Shown here piece after piece: positions 58,434-64,000 of a stretch of 64,000 nt of DNA. Numbering within the stretch: the stretch's first letter is position 1; the number at the start of each line of letters is the position of its first letter. The stretch spans positions 62,001-126,000 of the forward strand of contig SGPM01000039.1 in assembly GCA_004802725.1 (NCBI GenBank). Direction: 5' to 3'. The position numbers and the translations under genes are program-made. Source of the stretch: Antrodiella citrinella (lineage: Eukaryota > Basidiomycota > Agaricomycetes > Polyporales > Steccherinaceae). The notes under the pieces were generated by a model. The model made no database searches. It had not been told where the DNA came from and saw only the letters and a list, made by a program, of their open reading frames with translations.

Positions 58434-60379
58434 ATGGAGACCAGTCCGTTCGATAACGAGATCAAGTCAGACCAACCTCATCTTGTTTCCCTCGTCCTAC
58501 AATCCAAGAAAGCGCTTCAGCATGGTGAACAATTATGCACCCGCGCCCGGTCGGTTTCCTCGGATTCTGCGCAGACTGCTATAGACTTGATGGAATTGGA
58601 TGCGAAGCTCAAGTGGGTAACAGAGGCGGTCGTGGAACAACTCAAAGTGGGTCCTCGTTACAGTCCAGAGAATGGTCAGGCTAAGTTGGGTGTTCATATT
58701 AGCTTGCAGCCGCTGTTGCAAAGAGTATCGAAGAGAAGCGTGCATATTTAGAGAAACAGGCAGATGTGAGTATGTGTTGTGTTTCTATATGTATGTACCA
58801 TCTAACTAGATACATCAGGACTGGGATTCTCTGCGTAGCCAGCGTACAGATGCCCTGGACAACATTCTCGAATCTCTGGGGTCACGGGCCGTACCTCCAA
58901 GCTTTCACTTAGCATCTTCCGACTCTTCGTTATTTGGGAGTCAACCTGGCACAGACGATGAAGCGGACCATCACAACCACAACCAGAGACCGATAGACGA
59001 CCCGTTGCCTGGTCAGAGTCCCACCGAAACCCTACGCAACGTCCTGAGCAATGGCTTACCGAAGCATAGAAGGCGACACAATGACAGGTCGAAGTGGAAG
59101 ACATTGCGAGATTTTGTGGATGAGCGTGCGATAGAGGGAGTTTTGGATACTATCGAGAACGACAGAGTCGCGTTAGACGTACGTGTGTTCTCCTCTATGC
59201 CGACCTTATCCTGAGAGCTGAGGATGATCTTGCAGAATATATTGGCACGAACATCGCGCTACCCCGAAGACCTTACGAAGACGATATCTGACATCCGGAG
59301 CAACGTTGCCACCGATTTTGTTATGCCGCCAATTGTTGAAATCGTGACTTCACAAGAAGACGCGTCTGCCAATATGGCTACTCTATTGACTAGTCTGGCG
59401 CAGCATTACGACCAGATCGTGGATGCTTTGCATGAGAGCGAAGCCGGAACTGTCTTCGAGGTGTCGGAGATCGAAGGTAATCCTCTCATTCCATTTTTGC
59501 ATTGCCGTCCTCATGATGATCGGTAGACATGAACAGGGATACCGACGAGCTTCCACGCGTCATATCGGATCTGGAACAGAATAATGCTTCAATTCAGTCA
59601 TCCCAGTGAGTCACATGTAGTTGTAAGAATATGCTGGCAGAGGTTGATACGAGAATTAGCGAGACCCTGCTTGCGTCTAAACAGCAAGCATTGCTACTTC
59701 TCAAGACTCAACGAGACACTCTGGACGACCTGGACGTACTAGGAGAAGTTATGCAGGACATGCTCTCTCACCAAGAACACATAGAGGCAAGTCATGTGGA
59801 TGCATATCGTCGATGTATCTGTACTTACCCCGCTACTCTAGACGCAGAGTATGGAGCACCTCGGAGACTTACACGCAAGTCTGGTGCGAATTGAAGATTT
59901 GTACCAAAGCTACACCGCCTACGAATACTCCTATAGTAAGCTTCTTCTGGAACTGGAACGCAGACGACAGTACAAGGAGGGAGTAGAACAAATGTTGAAG
60001 AGCATCCTGTCTTCGCTAGAGACGATGACGGATGGTGAGCCCTTCCGTTCCCCGTTCGTTGAGCTTCCACGCTAACCAATACCTATGTGGTCTCAGAGGA
60101 GAGACAACAGCGCGAGCGGTTCAATGCGGAATACGGTGATCATCTGCCCTCAGACGTTTGCCTCTCCATCCAGAACGTACCCACAAGGTGGGAGATTATC
60201 CCGTGGAATAACGAGCCTATCGAGACGCTGCCTGAGATTGATTCCGACCTTTTAGCTGGGGTATGTCTACTTCAATCTTTCCGTGTCCAGTACTCATTCT
60301 TGATTCTTTGCAGGCAACTGCCCGAATACATAGCGTGGAAGCTAATCTCACGACGATCAGTAATAGTCAGAGCTTGTGA
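58434..60379 (+). CDS. ATG17: Autophagy scaffold protein Atg17
   Basis: About eight exons; ATG 58434 is Met-Glu-Thr-Ser-Pro-Phe. The whole protein, about 500 residues, is helical with coiled coils. Landmarks are Leu-Val-Leu-Gln-Ser-Lys-Lys-Ala-Leu near the N-terminus, Leu-Arg-Asp-Phe-Val-Asp-Glu-Arg-Ala, Leu-Ala-Gln-His-Tyr-Asp-Gln, and Tyr-Glu-Tyr-Ser-Tyr-Ser-Lys-Leu-Leu-Leu-Glu-Leu-Glu-Arg-Arg with Glu-Arg-Phe-Asn-Ala-Glu-Tyr-Gly at the end. This is the APG17 pattern. Atg17 forms the curved dimer that, with Atg29/31 or Atg101-type partners, gathers Atg1 and Atg13 at the phagophore site in starvation autophagy. Exon phases are consistent; the last exon is short (stop TGA 60377-60379). Confidence 0.87.
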
Positions 60380-60507
60380 CGACGCAACACAAATATGATA
60401 TACAACTGAATGTTGAAGATTCTCCGCTTTGGTAGAAGGATACGTGAAGGAAGTATAAACGATACAGTGCTTCTTCGTGTAGCTACTACTATTGGTCTGG
60501 TTCGTGC

Positions 60508-62254
60508 TTAAGTTGCGCTGCCGAAGATTTGGTATCTCCTGCAAATGCTAGGTCCAACCTCGTCGTACTGGGCCTTAGTGTGGCAGTAACTATAGAAATC
60601 AGGCTACAAGAGACATGTCAGCGCCGTCAAAGATGTCTCAGAAAGATGAAAGCTCACCAGAGAGGCCATTAGTGAACCACCGAACCAGACGGCGTAGCTA
60701 GAAGTCAGAAATTAGTCAACTTCATCGGAAGATACCTTGAGGCCGTCGCATACCGTTGACGCTTGTGAGAGATGACATCGACTTCAACGCCGGAGGACTG
60801 TGGAAACCAGAGATATTGAGATATTGTCTGTGAGACATGGCTTGATCACAAACCTTCTGCGTACTGCCGCTCGAAACGGCGTTGTCCTCCAGCCTGCGAT
60901 CTACGATCTGCTTGATATCACGCTTGAGGCGTTGACCGAAGTGCTGGAACATGGTGGACCCTCCTGACAGCACAATATTCTGCGGAAAGTATCACGACTC
61001 TAGCTCGGCAGGTGCAGAACACTGAGATGTACCTTGTATAGCCCACGACGCACATCAATTGGGGATTGCTGGATGACGTAATCCACAACCTCAGGTAGAG
61101 GAGTCAAGAAGTCGGAGGAGTAAATCTCGGGGTTGAAGAAGATCTCAGGAGCCAAAAATCTCTCGTATCCAACGTCGACCCCGTAGCCCTGCAACACCAA
61201 TTCAGTACGATCGATTGATATGCAATTCACTGGCGACGTACCTTGCCGGTAACGGTATTTTCACCCTCGTATCGTTCAAAGAACTTGTACGGCTCCGCAT
61301 CGTACTTCCTGAACTCCTTGACAATGTCCTGGCAGACATAGCTGTAGTTCTCCTTGACTTTCCCCGCAACCTTCAAGTGATCCTCCGGAGGAACGTTTGT
61401 CATCTCTCCCCGCTCACGCATCAAGTTCAGCACAAACTGGGAGATGTCGCGTCCAGCGATGGGTATGTGCTTGATGGCGCTGCCAATGACATAGCCCTCC
61501 GCACAGGGGATGACGTGGGTGACACCATCTCCTGAGTCGATGACGGTTCCCGTGAGTGTGCGATCAGAGACGCGGTTGGATGTCCAGGAGGCCGCAAGGG
61601 CAAGGACCGCTTGCACCGCAATGTACAAGCCTTTGATGTTGAAAGACTCGAAGAAGATCTCAGCGGTCTGTTCACGGTTCTCTGGGGGGTTGAGAGGGGG
61701 CTCGGTCTATCAAACGAGAAGGGTAATGGTGTCTGAGCGATGATACTTAGATAAAGGCGATATTGCTACGCACCAATAAGAAGTAATGATCCTCTGGCTC
61801 TGCTCTCAAGTATTTGAAGATCGTCTGCTCCCAGTACCGCTCCATATAATCCCAGTTCTCAATCTGACCGTGTCGAATAGGATAGTTGATGCCATAACCG
61901 GGAGTCTTCGAGTTTGCAAGAGCTTCGTCGCCGATGAAGAAATCAAGATCTTCTACTCCACGTTTGGACGCGAGATGACCGGGTTTGTTAGGAACAGAGG
62001 GTCCGGAACGGGTTGCTTGAGCCGCAGGACCGCGAGTTGCGATTGCGGTAGGGAAGACACTAGGGAATGACGTGTATTGGTTGGCGATGCTGGAGCTGCG
62101 CAGTTTGCCTGGACTTACAATGATGGATCCGAATTGCCGGCATATCTAGGAGGAAAAGTGAGATTCCGCCCACGAATCAATGAGAAGTCTGCACACACCC
62201 GACTTTGGAGAACCCAGTTCCGTTGTCACATATAATGGGGGCCAGGTAAGACAT
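60508..62254 (-). CDS. ARP3: Actin-related protein 3 (Arp2/3 complex)
   Basis: About eight exons from ATG 62254. It begins [23 protein letters not shown] and Val-Phe-Pro-Thr-Ala-Ile-Ala, and continues with [16 protein letters not shown]. Phosphate loop 2 is [11 protein letters not shown]. The end, Ser-Gly-Gly-Ser-Thr-Met-Phe, Val-Trp-Phe-Gly-Gly-Ser and a final Ile-Phe-Gly-Ser-Ala-Thr, is Arp3-specific. With Arp2 and five ARPC subunits it nucleates branched actin at endocytic patches. Length is about 430 residues, normal. It is convergent with ATG17, with about 130 bases between the stops. Confidence 0.94.
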
Positions 62255-62824
62255 GATGAGTTGGTGAGTCCCAAGGTGAGTCCTAAACTGCCTTGCAGAC
62301 TTGGGTGTCGCTACCGAAAACAGTTGCTTGTGCTTGTTTGGCAACAGCCTCTGATTCTAACAACTACAAACAACCACCCGTGACGTCGACAGTCCACTAC
62401 CACTGCATAGTGGTGTCGGATTACGATTAAGTATGCAAAAACGAGGGATAATAATATTATGTATTATTATCGAGAGTCTCAGCTAGACTATCTATTTTTA
62501 CTGTAATCATAATGTATTCGTACTGGTAAGTAATGAAACCTAATGATATTTAATAGAACTGCGTCTTTGAGCGCCACGTGTAGGGCTCCCGACGTTACGA
62601 ATCGGCAGACGGCCGTTTTTCAACGGGCCGTTCCGTTCAACGGGACGTTGGCAACAGCCGTTATTATGTCAGCACCATTGACGGAACGTCCGTTCGATAG
62701 ACTGGACGGATTACGGCCGTTTCGTACAGCGGTGCGAGCGACTTATAGACTACCAGTATACATGTACATTATTCAATAGATCTATTGTACTGTAGTATGC
62801 AAGACATCATTGACGAAAAAATGA
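62255..62824. other. Region between ARP3 and the hAT remnant
   Basis: ARP3 upstream sequence up to about 62400, then AT-rich DNA with a TAATATTATGTATTATTAT stretch, then the CCGTT cluster (separate entry) and the 3' flank of the hAT gene. Confidence 0.5.
62611..62723. repeat. Cluster of CCGTT/AACGG motifs beside the hAT gene
   Basis: Within about 110 bases CCGTT or its reverse AACGG occurs about eight times (for example 62613, 62622, 62628, 62633, 62639, 62658, 62690 and 62717), several as near-palindromes around GGCC. It is GC-rich inside an AT-rich flank and lies about 100 bases beyond the transposase stop. hAT transposases bind clustered subterminal hexamers (AAACGG in maize Ac), so this may be the 3' subterminal region of the element. 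That is inference. Confidence 0.45.
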
Positions 62825-63865
62825 TCATGATGCCGACCGAGCTCGAGACTGAGTTCGAGAGAGTATCAGGTGGTGCCGAAGGAGCATCAGTTTGCGGATA
62901 GTTGCTGGCTTCAAGCTTGCACGTCGCAAAGAAATGGTGTCGCGTCCAGAGGAAAACACTCGTTCTACAGCAACTGTGCACCCTAGTGCATACGAGAAAC
63001 CTCAGAAAGAGAAGAATAGATCAAACAACTGAACAGTACTCACCTGGTATTGACAGAATGTCTCGTGCCATATGAGCTACGTGAGGATAGCGTTGACTCT
63101 GCCATCTCCACCATCCGAGAAGATCATCTCCTGTTTGAAGGTCCTGACCTTCGGAGGTCGCACGAAAATAATTTGTTAGCTCATTGGCGGGCAGAGGGTG
63201 ATGGCGATGTTTATTGTAACGAGCCATGAAGTCGTGCTTGCGAGGAGAGCGTGTGATAGGATTGATGTGCTCATCGGTTTGATTGTTGGTAGTGGATAGG
63301 GTGGTAGCAGGATCCAACTGTGCAGAGACATAATTCGAAAGATAATATGTTTGGAGAGACTTGACCGCGGCGAGAATTTGTTCTTTATAATTGGTGTCCC
63401 CGTCTAGATCAGCATCACTGATTAGGCCGCTCTGTCTAATCCGAGGATCCAACACTGCGCGAGCAATTGTGAGCAAGAAGAGAAGCTGTATGCAAATACG
63501 ACGAGACTCACAGCATGCCCACAAGTAGAAAGGGGACTCGTTAATGATGTGGTGGTACCGTGGTAGTCTGTGAGCTTCCCGTATGCCTGATGAAGACCAT
63601 TGAGCAATTCGGGTGGCGTAGTCGAGGGTAATCTGCGGAGGTGATCCTTCAGGCTATCTTGAAGTCCACGGATGATGGCCTGGCATGTTGACAGAGTAGA
63701 GTGATGAGTTGACGACATTTCTGTCGTTGCTTGGCGGAATAAATGAAGCCAGCGAGCGACAACATCAACAGCTTGCCAATCTAGGCTGCTCAATTCGTTG
63801 TGAGCCAATTCAGTCTCGTTTGTGACGTAAGTGTTGATTTCTTGATGATACTCTAGAGCACGTTG
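62825..63865 (-). mobile_element. hAT transposase remnant (C-terminal half)
   Basis: Read on the minus strand: Arg-Ala-Leu-Glu-Tyr-His-Gln-Glu-Ile-Asn near 63860, then Leu-Ser-Ser-Leu-Asp-Trp-Gln-Ala-Val. An intron (donor GTACCA at 63556, acceptor GCAG at about 63448) joins Tyr-His to Val-Leu-Asp-Pro-Arg-Ile. The hAT dimerization domain follows: Asp-Leu-Leu-Gly-Trp-Trp-Arg-Trp-Gln and Tyr-Pro-His-Val-Ala-His-Met-Ala-Arg-Asp-Ile-Leu-Ser-Ile-Pro-Gly. A second intron (about 62989-63052) leads to Val-Ala-Val-Glu-Arg-Val-Phe-Ser-Ser-Gly-Arg-Asp and a stop at 62825-62827. Upstream of the Arg-Ala-Leu there is TAA at 63866-63868 and no catalytic N-terminal part, so this copy is cut or decayed. Its right end may lie beyond the window. 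Confidence 0.8.
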
Positions 63866-64000
63866 TTACGACGAAGCGTAATAAGCAAGTCAAGGTTCAG
63901 TCTGAATAGTGATGTCACTGTCTGGGTCTTGCTTAGAATGCTTTGTGTATTGAACAAAGGAGGTCAAGNTGAGGATGGTCCACAGCGAGACTGCTAGTTT
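63866..64000. other. Right end of window
   Basis: Short unassigned sequence with one N; the expected upstream part of the hAT gene is not readable here. Confidence 0.4.

Overview
The window is nuclear DNA of a filamentous basidiomycete fungus, most likely a wood- or litter-inhabiting member of the Agaricomycetes. The reasons are the very short introns (about 45 to 70 bases, nearly all GT-AG), dense genes on both strands, and gene types typical of that class: a chitin-active GH18 enzyme, an F-box protein, RTA1 and BSD2 family membrane proteins, and an A-T-R adenylate-forming reductase. The genus cannot be read from the sequence. There is no operon logic; almost all genes are multi-exon. Coordinates given for a gene run from start codon to stop codon, including introns, which I placed by reading splice sites and frame.

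Layout. 1-5 kb is accessory DNA: the 3' end of a GPI-anchored secreted protein, a long gene-poor stretch with ambiguous bases and TTCCG-rich repeats, two tiny membrane ORFs, a relic of a DUF6589-like transposon protein, and the first two exons of an MPDU1 homolog that stops dead. 5-15 kb holds a lineage-specific coiled-coil membrane protein, a kinase fragment, an unknown acidic/Pro-Ser-Thr protein, V-ATPase subunit e, the small-RNA methyltransferase HEN1, a broken GNAT acetyltransferase and a quinone-reductase-like dehydrogenase. 15-24 kb holds a GH18 chitinase with a C-terminal chitin-binding module, a small secreted cysteine protein, an ETFRF1/LYRM5-type LYR protein, a small mitochondrial protein and an F-box protein.

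24-49 kb is mostly conserved: an unknown Agaricomycete protein carrying one in-frame stop, ribosomal protein P0, a mitochondrial PPR-like protein, trehalose-6-phosphate synthase, a clamp-loader subunit (RFC5 in yeast naming), an RTA1-type membrane protein, a BSD2-like ubiquitin-ligase adaptor, a C3HC zinc-finger (NIPA/ZC3HC1-like) protein and a SelO protein AMPylase. 49-64 kb holds an adenylate-forming reductase, a secreted endonuclease/exonuclease/phosphatase protein, an unknown acidic protein with a one-base frameshift, ATG17, ARP3 and a decayed hAT transposase flanked by a cluster of CCGTT/AACGG motifs.

Most genes serve unrelated housekeeping roles. No multi-gene new system is evident. The most interesting items are the HEN1 gene, the unannotated small genes (secreted 4-Cys protein, V-ATPase e), the truncated MPDU1 copy, the hAT remnant with its motif cluster, and three otherwise good genes broken by single-base changes, which may be real decay or assembly error (the window contains runs with N).
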